Positions 52,582 through 61,899 of a stretch of 64,000 nt of DNA are shown piece after piece. The notes beneath the pieces were generated by a model. The model was not told the origin of the DNA, ran no database searches, and saw nothing but the letters and a program-made list of their open reading frames with translations. This DNA comes from WQTU01 sp031548835 (lineage in GTDB: Bacteria; Spirochaetota; Spirochaetia; CADAEX01): contig JAVBQS010000019.1 of assembly GCA_031548835.1 (NCBI GenBank), forward strand, positions 12,964-76,963. Direction: 5' to 3'. The position numbers were made by a program, and so were the translations under genes. Each line of letters opens with the position of its first letter. The first letter of the stretch is position 1.

Positions 52582-53426
52582 AAAAAATATTTTTATTGCT
52601 GTTTATTTTTATTTTAATTACTTTCTCATATTCCCAAAACATGGAATCAAAAGGAACTATTGTAAGTTACACTTTAAATCCTCCCGCGCTTAAAACAGGA
52701 GAAAAAGGATTTGCAAGAATCAGAATTGCAGAAAATTTTGCATTGCCTGAAAGCAGGAAATTTTCAATCAGAAATAATCAGTGGTTTCATATTGATGATA
52801 TAAAAATAAATTATGAAGAAAATGAAATTCTTGTCTGGTTCATGCCTCTTGATCCATCTATTACTGCTTTCCCGGATTTTAAAATACAAAATAAATTATA
52901 TTCAGGCATTCCTCTTACTGTAAAATCACAGCTTGGAAATGTAAATTTAATTAGTCTTTTGGATGAAAAACTTTTATTGCCCTGGACAAAACTTTTATTT
53001 GCAGCATGTTTTACATTGCTTATTCTGTTTTTATCTTTATGTTATTATATAGTTAAGGTAGTTCCTGAAAATATCAGAAAAACATTTATTTTAAAAAACG
53101 CTGTCTTTAAAAGAAAGCAGCTGCTTAAAAAAATTACAAAACTTACAAATAAAATAAAGTTATATGAACAGGCTGATTATATAAAGCAGCTTTTAAAATT
53201 ATTAAAACAATATCTTGAAATTGTTACAGATAAAAAAGCTACCTGTTTTACCACAGGAGAGATGATTAAAGAATTTCCTGACGCTCCTTCAAAAGAACTT
53301 CTTTTCCTTGACTCTGTCCGTTTCGGAAACAGCAGCGCAGACTCAGGCACAATAGCAGAAGCTTCGGGATCTGTTTATAATTTTGCATTAATGTTTGAAG
53401 AAATTGCGGGGGGTAAAAAAATATGA
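52578..53426 (+). CDS. Bat-cluster membrane protein (DUF4381-like position)
   Basis: A 282-residue protein with a signal peptide (MKKIFLLLFIFILITFSYSQ), an extracytoplasmic beta-rich part (about 22-135), one membrane helix (about 140-163, LLFAACFTLLILFLSLCYYIV) and a cytoplasmic helical tail. It has the position and topology of the DUF4381-type protein between DUF58 and BatA in other Bat clusters, but the sequence match is weak. It overlaps neighbours by four bases on both sides. Confidence 0.65.
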   Translation: MKKIFLLLFIFILITFSYSQNMESKGTIVSYTLNPPALKTGEKGFARIRIAENFALPESRKFSIRNNQWFHIDDIKINYEENEILVWFMPLDPSITAFPDFKIQNKLYSGIPLTVKSQLGNVNLISLLDEKLLLPWTKLLFAACFTLLILFLSLCYYIVKVVPENIRKTFILKNAVFKRKQLLKKITKLTNKIKLYEQADYIKQLLKLLKQYLEIVTDKKATCFTTGEMIKEFPDAPSKELLFLDSVRFGNSSADSGTIAEASGSVYNFALMFEEIAGGKKI

Positions 53427-54418
53427 TGTTTGAAAATCCTGCAATGCTTTTAATAGTGCCTGTTGTTTTTTTCCTTATGTGGTTTACAGGCAAAAGAAAA
53501 AACAGGGGAGGAATAATTTTTTCTTCTCCTGATAAATATTTTATTGAAAATAAAAAAGAAAAATTCCGGCTTAATAAAGATTATGTTTTTTTTAAATTTA
53601 TAAATTTTCTCTTTTGGGTATCATTAGTTTTTATTGCATTTTCTTTTTCAATTCCCGAAGCTGTTAAAAAAGATATAAGATATCTTTCCAAAGGCAATGA
53701 TTTTTTTATACTGCTTGATGTTTCTCCAAGCATGGCTATCGCAGAAGATGGAAAAACAAGGCTTGATAAAGCAAAAGAAGCTGCAGAACACATTGTTGCA
53801 AGCTGCGGAAACGATTACCCAGGGCTTATTCTTTTTGGAAGCAATTCTGTTGTTTCTCTTCTTCCCACACCGGACAGAAACAGTTTTCTAAACAGGCTTA
53901 AACAAACAAATGTTATGGAACTGGGAGATGCCACAGCAATAGGAACAGCAATAGGAACAGCAATCTATTTTCTTAAAAATTCGCAGCAAAAAGAAAAAAG
54001 AGTGATACTTATTTCTGACGGCGATGCTAATTATGGAGAGCTTTCTCCTTTTGATGCTTCTCTTATGGCAGCAAAAACAGGAATAAAAATAAACTGTATA
54101 GCAATAGGACATGCGGGAAGCGAACGCAGCATTATAATTGATACATCAATTAATGATAAAGTAACAGGAAAAATTTCGGGAGATTACCACCCTGAGATTT
54201 TAAAAAAAGTTGCTGAAATTTCAGGCGGATATTTTCTTGAAAATCCAGGGAAACAGGTAATTGGCAGAGTAACTGCAAGCCTTAAAACAGAAGAAGAAAA
54301 AACAGAAACCTTTTTTACAAAAAAAGATTTATCAGGATATTTCTTTATACCGGGAATTTTAATTCTTCTAATAACTATGGTTTTAAAAATTGTGCTGTTA
54401 AAGGAAATAGTTACATGA
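53423..54418 (+). CDS. batA: BatA, membrane VWA protein
   Basis: A 331-residue protein with an N-terminal membrane helix (about 5-17), a second at about 55-75, and a periplasmic VWA domain. Its MIDAS is LLDVSPSMAIAEDGKTRLDKAK, with later LILFGSNSVVSLLPTPDR and a Thr/Asp loop. A C-terminal helix (about 305-325) closes it. It acts with BatB in stress or oxygen tolerance. The start has ATGATG, so 53423 or 53426 is possible. It overlaps batB by four bases. Confidence 0.88.
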   Translation: MMFENPAMLLIVPVVFFLMWFTGKRKNRGGIIFSSPDKYFIENKKEKFRLNKDYVFFKFINFLFWVSLVFIAFSFSIPEAVKKDIRYLSKGNDFFILLDVSPSMAIAEDGKTRLDKAKEAAEHIVASCGNDYPGLILFGSNSVVSLLPTPDRNSFLNRLKQTNVMELGDATAIGTAIGTAIYFLKNSQQKEKRVILISDGDANYGELSPFDASLMAAKTGIKINCIAIGHAGSERSIIIDTSINDKVTGKISGDYHPEILKKVAEISGGYFLENPGKQVIGRVTASLKTEEEKTETFFTKKDLSGYFFIPGILILLITMVLKIVLLKEIVT

Positions 54419-55362
54419 AAAATCCTGCCGCCCTTATTCTTATATTTATACCTTTATTTCTTTTTATATTTGAACTAAGAAAAATAAAGGAAAAAACAAA
54501 CTTTTTTTACACTGTTTCTTTCTACAGGGAAAAAACCAAAGCATCTTCAATTTTTAGGATAAAACAGTTATATCTTATTTCACTTTATACTATAGGAATG
54601 ATTTTTTTTATTATTGCTCTTTCCTGCCCTTATATAATTTCAAAAAACAACAATACAGTATCAAATAAGCCATTTTTTACAAAAGATTCTATTTTTCTTT
54701 TTGATATATCGCAGAGTATGCTTGCAGATGACAGCGATAATTTAAGCAGGCTGGAGAAAAGCAAAAGAGCTGCCGCATCTCTGGTTGCTGCTGAAGATGG
54801 AAGATTCGGCATTGTTATTTTTAAAGGAGATGCATTTACAATGCTTCCTCTAACAAATAATAAAAATAGTGTAATTGATGCTATTATAAACCTCTCTCCT
54901 GATCTATATTCAGAGGCAGGCACAGATATAGGAAAAGGGCTTGTTAAAGCAGTTGAATCATTTCCAGATTATGAAAATACAGATAAAAAAATATATCTTT
55001 TTACAGATGGGGAAGAACCTGACAAGGGAAGTTTTTCAAGGTTAAAAAATATAATTACAGACACTATTATCAAAAATAATATTTCCCTTTATATTATTCC
55101 TCCTGATAAAAAAACAGGCTCGCCTGTTCCTGACAGGGATGCAATATCTGTCCCTAATATGAAAATGATAAATACTCTTGATAAACTGCCTGACAGCTTT
55201 ATAATTTCCATAAAAGATTTAAGTTCTTCTATTTCATCATCTTCTGCATATAAACAGGATTTAAAAGAATATAGTTTTTCATTGTTTTTTTTACTAACCG
55301 GATTTATCATTTTTATGATAGCGCTCCTTCTTAAGGGAATAAAATGGCAAAATATTATATAA
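54415..55362 (+). CDS. batB: BatB, membrane VWA protein
   Basis: A 315-residue paralogue of BatA: N-terminal helix, second helix at about 50-75, VWA with MIDAS FDISQSMLADDSD and IVIFKGDAFTMLPLT, TDIGKGL and LFTDGEEPDKG, then a C-terminal helix (about 283-305). Two successive VWA genes with overlaps are the Bat hallmark. It ends 18 bp inside the TPR lipoprotein gene. Confidence 0.88.
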   Translation: MKNPAALILIFIPLFLFIFELRKIKEKTNFFYTVSFYREKTKASSIFRIKQLYLISLYTIGMIFFIIALSCPYIISKNNNTVSNKPFFTKDSIFLFDISQSMLADDSDNLSRLEKSKRAAASLVAAEDGRFGIVIFKGDAFTMLPLTNNKNSVIDAIINLSPDLYSEAGTDIGKGLVKAVESFPDYENTDKKIYLFTDGEEPDKGSFSRLKNIITDTIIKNNISLYIIPPDKKTGSPVPDRDAISVPNMKMINTLDKLPDSFIISIKDLSSSISSSSAYKQDLKEYSFSLFFLLTGFIIFMIALLLKGIKWQNII

Positions 55363-55946
55363 TTCTTATTATTCTAATTTCTCTCTTTTCATCATGCAGC
55401 TATATGAATGCCTGTTATGAAAATCTTTCAGCTATTTACCTTTCAGGGAGAGGAGAATTTGATAAAGCTATTATAGGTTTTGGAAAAGCATCGGATAATA
55501 TAGAAAAAGAACAGTATAAAAAATATGTTGAATATAATATTGCTTCTTTGTATAGGGAAATAGGAGAACCTGATGCTGCCGAAGCTAAATTCCTTTCTAT
55601 TGATACAGCTAACGATAATGAGCTTAAATACAGAATTAGTTATGAATTAGGAATTATTGCTTTTCAAAAAGGATATTATGAAAAAGCAGCCGGTTTATTC
55701 AAAGATGCTATTCTCATTAACAATAATGATATAAAATTGATTCAAAATATGGAGTTGTCTCTTCTTTTAATAAATAATGATAATAAAAAAAAGGAAGAAG
55801 GCAAAGAATACCTGTCTCCGGCAAGTAAAAGCAGAGACAATGCAGCAGAAAATACAGACAAACTGCTTAATATAATGTTTTCAGGAGAAGATCTGTTTTG
55901 GATAGAAAATACAATAGAAAAACCAGAACATGGAAAAGACTGGTAA
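55344..55946 (+). CDS. BatC-like TPR lipoprotein
   Basis: A 200-residue protein with a lipoprotein signal (IILISLFSSC). It has two or three tetratricopeptide-like repeats (GRGEFDKAIIGFGKASDNIEKEQYKKYVEYNIASLYREIGEPDAA; ELGIIAFQKGYYEKAAGLFKDAIL) and a Lys/Glu-rich tail. This matches the TPR member of Bat operons (BatC). It overlaps batB by 18 bp and batD by 49 bp. Confidence 0.75.
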   Translation: MAKYYIILIILISLFSSCSYMNACYENLSAIYLSGRGEFDKAIIGFGKASDNIEKEQYKKYVEYNIASLYREIGEPDAAEAKFLSIDTANDNELKYRISYELGIIAFQKGYYEKAAGLFKDAILINNNDIKLIQNMELSLLLINNDNKKKEEGKEYLSPASKSRDNAAENTDKLLNIMFSGEDLFWIENTIEKPEHGKDW

Positions 55947-57529
55947 TATTTGTTTTCCTATTTGTCTGTTCCTATATATCGGCGGAAGAGTTTACAGGAC
56001 AGATAATTATAGAAAAAACCTCTTTTCAGATAAATGAAGAGTTTAAATTTACTATTCTTATTCCTGAAATCTCTCCATCAAAACTAATAGTGGAAGAACC
56101 AATATTTCCTGATGGAATTGAAACTATTAAGGGGCCGTCTATAAGGCCTGGAAGAAATGGTTCAATTATTGATTATATTTTTAAAGCAAATAAAACAGGC
56201 CGCTATATAATTAATAGCTTTGAAATAAAAAGCGGCAGAAGTATTATGCACACTACTCCTGTTTTTATTACTGTTGCTTCAACATTTCAGATACATGGAA
56301 GCTTTGACCAGGTTCCTCCTGCAATTAGATGGGATATTCCAGAAGAAAAATATTATCCAGGAGAAATAATTCCGCTCAGGTTTGTAATAGAAAATATAGA
56401 AAACCCTGATTTAATAATAGAATCTGAAGTATCCCAAAGAACAGAGGGATATGTAAAAAAAATAAGCAGAAAATCTGAAAAAAATGAAAGAACAGTTATT
56501 ACTAAAAAAGTTATGACTGGAGAAATTTATGATGTGCTTTTTCATGATCATATTTTTGTTTCATTTAAGGCGGGAAATATAACTCTCCCAAATGTGGAAA
56601 TTTTTCTTTCTGACGGAGATATGGGATACAGGGCAATATTAAAAGGCGTGCCTATTATAATCTCCAGCCTGCCTAAATATGAAAAAGATACCGGCGCATT
56701 AGGCAGCTATTCCTATAAATATGAAATATCAGATAATAAAATATCAGATTTGCAGGCTGTTATTTTGAAGCAAAAAATTACAGGAACAGGTAATTTCTAT
56801 GGAATTACAATGCCTATGCCATATAGCAGCAATCCTGAAATAGTTAATATTTCACTTATAAAAGATAAATATGATGTTGCTCCAGACAGCAAACTTTTTA
56901 AAGGATCAAGAGAGCTTATATATTCAATTGGGAAAACAAGAACTGAAATAGGAATGTTTGGCAGCAGCAAGGAAGAATATCCAAAAAATATTACAGTTAC
57001 AATTCCTGATTTTACATGGTATACAGAAAATTCTTTCAGAACTTTATCAGGCATGGAACTGGAAAGAAGCCAGGGCGCTGTTATATTTCTAACTATTGAA
57101 GAAAATTTATATAAAAGCCCTTTATCTGACAACCAGACAGATAAGGAAAAAAAAATAAGAGAAATTCTTCTAAAAATTTTTAAAATTATTTTATTAATAT
57201 CTATAGTTCCTGCATTCTTTTTTCTAATTAAAAAGAAAATTAAAAAACCAATAATTATTCTTATAATAGCAATTACCTTAATAGTTATTATTTTATTTTT
57301 TATATTAACAAAAACATTTGTAAAAGAACCTGTTTATGGAATTATTGGAGATAGCGCTTATCCTCTTAATATCTATGTTATTCCTGAAGAATCTGCCGCT
57401 GTTAAATTTACTGTAGAAAAAGGGGAAAATGTAGAAATAATTGGAGAAAAAGAGCAGTTTTATCTTATAGAGACCAGCGGCAACGGCAGTAAAGGCTGGA
57501 TAAAAAAAGAAAATATTATATTGGAATAG
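55898..57529 (+). CDS. batD: BatD with C-terminal SH3-like domain
   Basis: A 543-residue protein. A signal peptide (about 13-32, LVIFVFLFVCSYISA) precedes repeated beta-sandwich (BatD) modules beginning FTGQIIIEKTSFQINEEFKFTILI. A membrane helix pair lies near residues 420-465. A C-terminal SH3b-like domain, NIYVIPEESAAVKFTVEKGENVEIIGEKEQFYLIET...GWIKKENI, is an uncommon addition. The ATG lies 49 bp inside the TPR gene; no better start is seen. Confidence 0.8.
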   Translation: MDRKYNRKTRTWKRLVIFVFLFVCSYISAEEFTGQIIIEKTSFQINEEFKFTILIPEISPSKLIVEEPIFPDGIETIKGPSIRPGRNGSIIDYIFKANKTGRYIINSFEIKSGRSIMHTTPVFITVASTFQIHGSFDQVPPAIRWDIPEEKYYPGEIIPLRFVIENIENPDLIIESEVSQRTEGYVKKISRKSEKNERTVITKKVMTGEIYDVLFHDHIFVSFKAGNITLPNVEIFLSDGDMGYRAILKGVPIIISSLPKYEKDTGALGSYSYKYEISDNKISDLQAVILKQKITGTGNFYGITMPMPYSSNPEIVNISLIKDKYDVAPDSKLFKGSRELIYSIGKTRTEIGMFGSSKEEYPKNITVTIPDFTWYTENSFRTLSGMELERSQGAVIFLTIEENLYKSPLSDNQTDKEKKIREILLKIFKIILLISIVPAFFFLIKKKIKKPIIILIIAITLIVIILFFILTKTFVKEPVYGIIGDSAYPLNIYVIPEESAAVKFTVEKGENVEIIGEKEQFYLIETSGNGSKGWIKKENIILE

Positions 57530-57531
57530 AG

Positions 57532-57948
57532 ATGGATTTTGGAAAAATTCTTGAATATTGGGAAACCAAAAATCAAAAAAACAGTCACAATAGCGCATAT
57601 CCTGATAAAGACAAATATTCACGGCATGGAACAGAAAGCAATTCTGTAAATAATCAGGGAAAAAATTTAAAAAATATTAAAAAAATGAAAGCGCAGGCAG
57701 TTCTTGACCTTCATGGTTATACTTCTGCTGAAGCAGAGAAAATATTACAAAAATTTCTTTTAGACAGCAGAAATAGAGGTTACATAAAGGTTTGTGTCAT
57801 CCATGGCAAAGGAATTCATTCAGAAGGGGAAAGTGTCCTTACAAAAGTTGTTGATAATGTTTTGAGAGAATGTCCATATGCAGGAATGACAGGATTTTCA
57901 CAGCAAAAGGATGGCGGGAAAGGTTCCCGCTGGATAATTATTAAATAA
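57532..57948 (+). CDS. Smr-domain protein
   Basis: A 138-residue protein with a polar N-terminus (about 50 residues) and a compact Smr domain carrying AVLDLHGYTSAEAEKIL and VCVIHGKGIHSEG. Small Smr proteins act as nucleases or nucleic-acid binders. It starts two bases after batD, so it is probably on the same transcript, and ends two bases before the convergent infA gene. Confidence 0.88.
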   Translation: MDFGKILEYWETKNQKNSHNSAYPDKDKYSRHGTESNSVNNQGKNLKNIKKMKAQAVLDLHGYTSAEAEKILQKFLLDSRNRGYIKVCVIHGKGIHSEGESVLTKVVDNVLRECPYAGMTGFSQQKDGGKGSRWIIIK

Positions 57949-57950
57949 TT

Positions 57951-58172
57951 TTATTTTTCCCTGTATATTATTCTTCCCCGTGTAAGATCATAAGGAGAGA
58001 GCGCAACTTTTACTTTATCGCCAGGCACTATTCTGATGTAAAATTTTCTCATTTTGCCTGAAAGATGAGCCAGTATTACATGACCATTTTTTACTTCTAC
58101 TTTAAACATTGTATTAGGAAGCGATTCCTTTACAACACCATCAATTTCGATGGCTTCTTCTTTATTAGCCAA
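57951..58172 (-). CDS. infA: Translation initiation factor IF-1
   Basis: A 73-residue OB-fold protein: ANKEEAIEIDGVVKESLPNTMFKVEVKNGHVILAHLSGKMRKFYIRIVPGDKVKVALSPYDLTRGRIIYREK-type order, here shown only by the landmarks GHVILAHLSGKMR and YDLTRGRI. It has full normal length and no change in the core. It binds the ribosomal A site during initiation. The start is at 58170-58172. It is transcribed alone, divergent from the DksA-type gene. Confidence 0.97.
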   Translation of the reverse strand: MANKEEAIEIDGVVKESLPNTMFKVEVKNGHVILAHLSGKMRKFYIRIVPGDKVKVALSPYDLTRGRIIYREK

Positions 58173-58310
58173 GTTTCCTCCATATTTTTGCTTTTATTGG
58201 ATAATAGAGCTATAATATTTAAATAAAAATCATTTGTCAACAAAGAATAAGGTTGACAATAAGTGCGAAATTGTGCAAATTACGCTGTAATTAGAAGGTA
58301 GAGGGTATTT

Positions 58311-58667
58311 ATGGAAAGCGATTTCAAAGAACGGATGGATAAAGCATTACATAATCTGAAAGAAGAGATTATAAACAACCTTATTTCAGAAAATGATTCT
58401 TTTAAATCTTTAGTAGAAGACATAGATCCCAAAGATCTGGTGGATATTGCTGCTGATGATATAGATCGGAAAATGCTTGAAACTGTAAGCGCTCAGGATA
58501 TTAGAAGATTAAGATTAATTGATGCTGCTTTATCAAGAATACAGAATGGCAGATATGGAATCTGTATGAAATGCGGAAAAAAAATACCGGAAGAGCGTCT
58601 TGAAGCAATTCCGTATGCTCTGATGTGTATATCCTGTAAAACATCAGATGAGAAGATGAACAGATAA
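58311..58667 (+). CDS. DksA/TraR-family zinc-finger regulator
   Basis: A 118-residue protein with a coiled-coil N-terminal half and a C4 zinc finger, CMKCGKKIPEERLEAIPYALMCISC (about 85-109), spacing Cx2C-x17-Cx2C. Such proteins enter the RNA polymerase secondary channel and work with ppGpp. It is shorter than E. coli DksA. Its leader holds GAAGGTAGAG, the same ten bases found in two other leaders. A terminator-like hairpin lies at 58810. Confidence 0.88.
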   Translation: MESDFKERMDKALHNLKEEIINNLISENDSFKSLVEDIDPKDLVDIAADDIDRKMLETVSAQDIRRLRLIDAALSRIQNGRYGICMKCGKKIPEERLEAIPYALMCISCKTSDEKMNR

Positions 58668-59040
58668 TCTAAAACTAAAAAGTTTAAAAAAATACTCCTT
58701 TTTGACATAATTTCAAAGCTGAAGGTGTGTTATTTTTATCTAACATTTGTTTTTTTATTTACCCTGACAACACAAGTCAAATAATCAAGCTATTTTATTC
58801 AATATTTAGCCTGATTATCAGATTTTTTATAATAATCAGGTTTTGTTTGGTAATCTAAATTAAAGCCTGTTAAATTTTCCCAAATCCTAACATAAGTTAA
58901 TAAAATATTGCTAACTTACCTGTAAATTCCTATATATCAAGCTAAAACCGGCTGTAAACCATGCTTTAGAGCCAATAATGAGGCAAAAGCCTAATATATT
59001 ATTTGAAGCAGGCCGATATTGAGAAGGTAGAGGCTATGTT
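58668..59040. other. 373-bp intergenic region
   Basis: No gene is seen. It contains a 9-bp stem CCTGATTAT (58810-58818) / ATAATCAGG (58832-58840) followed by TTTTG, a likely terminator for the DksA-type gene. The last 20 bases carry GAGAAGGTAGAG ahead of the next start. Confidence 0.6.
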
Positions 59041-59427
59041 ATGGAATCTATGAAACCTGTTTCAAATATATCAATACCTTTTACTCATATTTTAAAAGCA
59101 AGCTATTCAGGCGGAAATTTATCTGTTGCTGTTAATGACCCGTCAGGTATTAATGCAAGATTTAAACACATAACAGGAGTTCCTGTAGGCCTTGAAAATA
59201 CCAATATTCCTTATACCAAACTTCAGCAGCTTGATATATTAATTGACCAGATAAGTAAGTTAAGAAACAGGGAAATGAACATTGATGTTGAAAATATAGA
59301 AAAAAATCAGCTTCAGGATCTTATAAATCAATTTTCCCATGAACTTAGCAATAGATTAAATTCAATGGCTGTTAATTATTATAATGGCATTTATTCCCCA
59401 GGCTCTATTCTTAATTTAACTGCTTAA
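59041..59427 (+). CDS. Small cytoplasmic protein of unknown function
   Basis: A 128-residue protein without signal or membrane segment. The first half is polar, the second helical (QLDILIDQISKLRNREMNIDVENIEKNQLQDLINQFSHELSNRLNSM). No recognised family. The start is the ATG at 59041; an earlier ATG at 59036 lies out of frame. It precedes the membrane protein gene by one base and is probably co-transcribed with it. Confidence 0.6.
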   Translation: MESMKPVSNISIPFTHILKASYSGGNLSVAVNDPSGINARFKHITGVPVGLENTNIPYTKLQQLDILIDQISKLRNREMNIDVENIEKNQLQDLINQFSHELSNRLNSMAVNYYNGIYSPGSILNLTA

Positions 59428-59428
59428 A

Positions 59429-60613
59429 ATGTTTTATTTAATTTTAATTTTTACAACCACACTCTTTTTTTATCTCTTAATTCCCGGTATCGGCGCTTTT
59501 ATTGTAAGAAAACAGTGGGGCGAATTCCGCAAAAAACTTACAGCAGCAGCTGCTGCTCCTATTATAGATTTTCATAAGTCGCGTTTAGTTAAAGAATCAG
59601 AATATCTTGGCATTTTTAAATTTTTCGGAACACTTGAAGCAATACAGGATAAATATGAAATCTGGCTCAGAAGCAGTAATTTTACAGTTACTGTAAATAT
59701 GAAAAGTGTAAAAATATATCTTATACCAACTTTTAGCTCTTCCGAAGAAAAAAGCGATATATATGAAAAAAACAGGGAAATTATAATAGATGAGATGCCC
59801 CAGGTATTAAGGTGGGAGACTTTCCACTCTTTGTCGCAGCAGACAGATATTATGGTTTGCGGGCCTCTTTTTATTGAAAAAGGAAAAGTAATTTTCAGAA
59901 ACACAGATAAAAACAGTGTTACTTTTCTTATCTATGACGGCAGGCAGGAATCTTTATTAAGACGTAGTATATGGGCGGGAAGGCACAGAAATGAGTTTTG
60001 GAATATTTTTACGCCTGTGTCTCTGGTTGCAGGTTCTTTTTCACTTTTTATTATTGCATATTATCTTTTTTCTTTTCCGCAATTTATAGCTACTTCACGA
60101 TTTGCTGTTTCATTAAGCCTTATTCCTGTAATGCCTCTTTTTCCTCCCGGAGTAGTTTTATTCTTTGCCTACAGATATTTCTGGAAAAAAGCCAGATTCC
60201 TTAGGGCAGAAAGAGATATTGTAAAACTTCCTTTTCACTATTTTTCCAATACAAATTTGCCTGATGATAATCTTTGCCTCGATATATGGCCTGAAATGAC
60301 ATACTGCTATAAAAAAATTGAGAGCACAAAAGATGCAATAAAAATATGCCATGATGAAAATGTTAAAATAAGAAGCGTCTCTATTTCAAAAAATAGTATA
60401 TTAAAAAATTATTATTATTTTTATAAGCCGGAAACAAAATTACACGATCCTCTTATTGAAGAAATTATTATTGAAGGAGATCCTGCAGTTATTATCGAAA
60501 AATGCCAGCGCAAATCAAAAATTTATGAATATATTTCTTTGGCAATTTTTTCTGCAGGAATGATAACAAATTTTGCGCTTACTTATTTTTTTATTACTTT
60601 AATAAGCAGATAG
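59429..60613 (+). CDS. Membrane protein of unknown function
   Basis: A 394-residue protein with an N-terminal helix (2-26), a soluble region of about 150 residues, two or three central helices (about 190-255), a second soluble region and a C-terminal helix (about 370-390). Both loops contain charged segments. No family recognised. It pairs with the small gene upstream. Confidence 0.55.
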   Translation: MFYLILIFTTTLFFYLLIPGIGAFIVRKQWGEFRKKLTAAAAAPIIDFHKSRLVKESEYLGIFKFFGTLEAIQDKYEIWLRSSNFTVTVNMKSVKIYLIPTFSSSEEKSDIYEKNREIIIDEMPQVLRWETFHSLSQQTDIMVCGPLFIEKGKVIFRNTDKNSVTFLIYDGRQESLLRRSIWAGRHRNEFWNIFTPVSLVAGSFSLFIIAYYLFSFPQFIATSRFAVSLSLIPVMPLFPPGVVLFFAYRYFWKKARFLRAERDIVKLPFHYFSNTNLPDDNLCLDIWPEMTYCYKKIESTKDAIKICHDENVKIRSVSISKNSILKNYYYFYKPETKLHDPLIEEIIIEGDPAVIIEKCQRKSKIYEYISLAIFSAGMITNFALTYFFITLISR

Positions 60614-60642
60614 ATATTTTGTGCACACTTGCTGCTGTAATA

Positions 60643-61737
60643 CTATTTCTGCTGTTTTTTTGCAAAATCAGCGCTTAATTTTTTTCCCTTAAATGTAACA
60701 GTATTAATAACATTTATAACAGCATCTGCCTTGGATGAAGTAACATCTATAAATGAATAGCTGTCAAAAACCCTTATATGTTTTAAATCACTTTTTTCTG
60801 CAGTTTTTGAAGATAAAATCATCCCTACTATATCTTTTGCATAAAACTTTTTACTTTTTCCTGTATTGATAAAAATAGTTTTAACATCGCTATTATCTTT
60901 GCCGCTATTTATTTGAGCATTATATCCTTTTTGCATTGCATATTTTTCAAGAAGCCATGCAGAAAAATAACCTCTCATAAAAAAAGGAACATTTTTCTTT
61001 ATCAATTTTTTTATATTATCAAGGCTTTTAATATCAGATGTTTCTTTTATTTCTGAAACAATATTTTTTATAAAAGAGTTATCCATAGTTTTTTCTTCTC
61101 CTGTTTCTGTTTCCATTTCTGTGCATTTTATTGTTATTGGCTTTTTAAAAAGCTTATAAAAAGAGTATCCATGATTTCTTTGTTTTGTAAAAACTATAAA
61201 AAGCTGCCTTCCGCTAAGTTTTGAAAAAATAAATTCCATATCTTTTTCAAAACTGTAATAATCATCTATATTGCTATCTTCAATTATGAAGCTTTGAATA
61301 CCTTCAAGAGATATATTATTGCTGCGTATTTGGTCAATAATACTGTCTGTTGTTGTTATAAAAATATCAGGCTGTTTTTCAAGCATGTGTAAATCTTTTT
61401 TAATATTGCGGTCAGGATTTGCAGCAATTGACTGGAGGCTTGTTACTTTTTTATTAAATAATTTAGTAAAAAAAGCATTAATTTTTGTTACATTTTCATA
61501 TGAAGATGCAATAATAATACTTTTTAATCCAGGGAAAGAAAAATCTGTATTTATAATAACAGGAATAGCCATTCCAAGCGTTTTTCCGCATCCTTCTGTA
61601 ATTTCTGCAATTATATATTTATTGGCAGAAGCTGCATCAGCAACTTTTTTCTGAAAAGGAGTTAATGTTTTAAAACCAGCTTTTTTTACAATTAAGCTAT
61701 ATTTATCATTTTCTTCCGATATTTTTGATTGATACAA
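60643..61737 (-). CDS. Truncated DEAD-like RecA domain joined to a DbpA RNA-binding domain
   Basis: A 364-residue protein. Residues 20-200 follow a DEAD-box first RecA domain: FKTLTPFQKKVADA (Q-motif region), Walker A TEGCGKT (47-53) and IFITTTDSI. The DEAD motif, however, reads IIEDSN. The second RecA domain is missing: after a linker the protein goes to a domain resembling the DbpA RNA-binding fold (about 290-364, KKFYAKDIVGMILSSKTAEKSDLKHIRVFDSYSFIDVTSSKADAVI). It probably binds structured RNA without helicase activity. The length is far below the 450+ of true DbpA. Confidence 0.65.
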   Translation of the reverse strand: MYQSKISEENDKYSLIVKKAGFKTLTPFQKKVADAASANKYIIAEITEGCGKTLGMAIPVIINTDFSFPGLKSIIIASSYENVTKINAFFTKLFNKKVTSLQSIAANPDRNIKKDLHMLEKQPDIFITTTDSIIDQIRSNNISLEGIQSFIIEDSNIDDYYSFEKDMEFIFSKLSGRQLFIVFTKQRNHGYSFYKLFKKPITIKCTEMETETGEEKTMDNSFIKNIVSEIKETSDIKSLDNIKKLIKKNVPFFMRGYFSAWLLEKYAMQKGYNAQINSGKDNSDVKTIFINTGKSKKFYAKDIVGMILSSKTAEKSDLKHIRVFDSYSFIDVTSSKADAVINVINTVTFKGKKLSADFAKKQQK

Positions 61738-61899
61738 AATATAATCCTGATATTCTGAATATTTTTTAGAAAAATAGTATCTGTTTAAAAAATTGTCAAT
61801 AAAAATAATATATCTGTTTTTATCCTGATTTTGGCAATATAAATAAACAAATATACCGATATAATAATAGTATATTTACAGTAATATAACAGGTATAAA

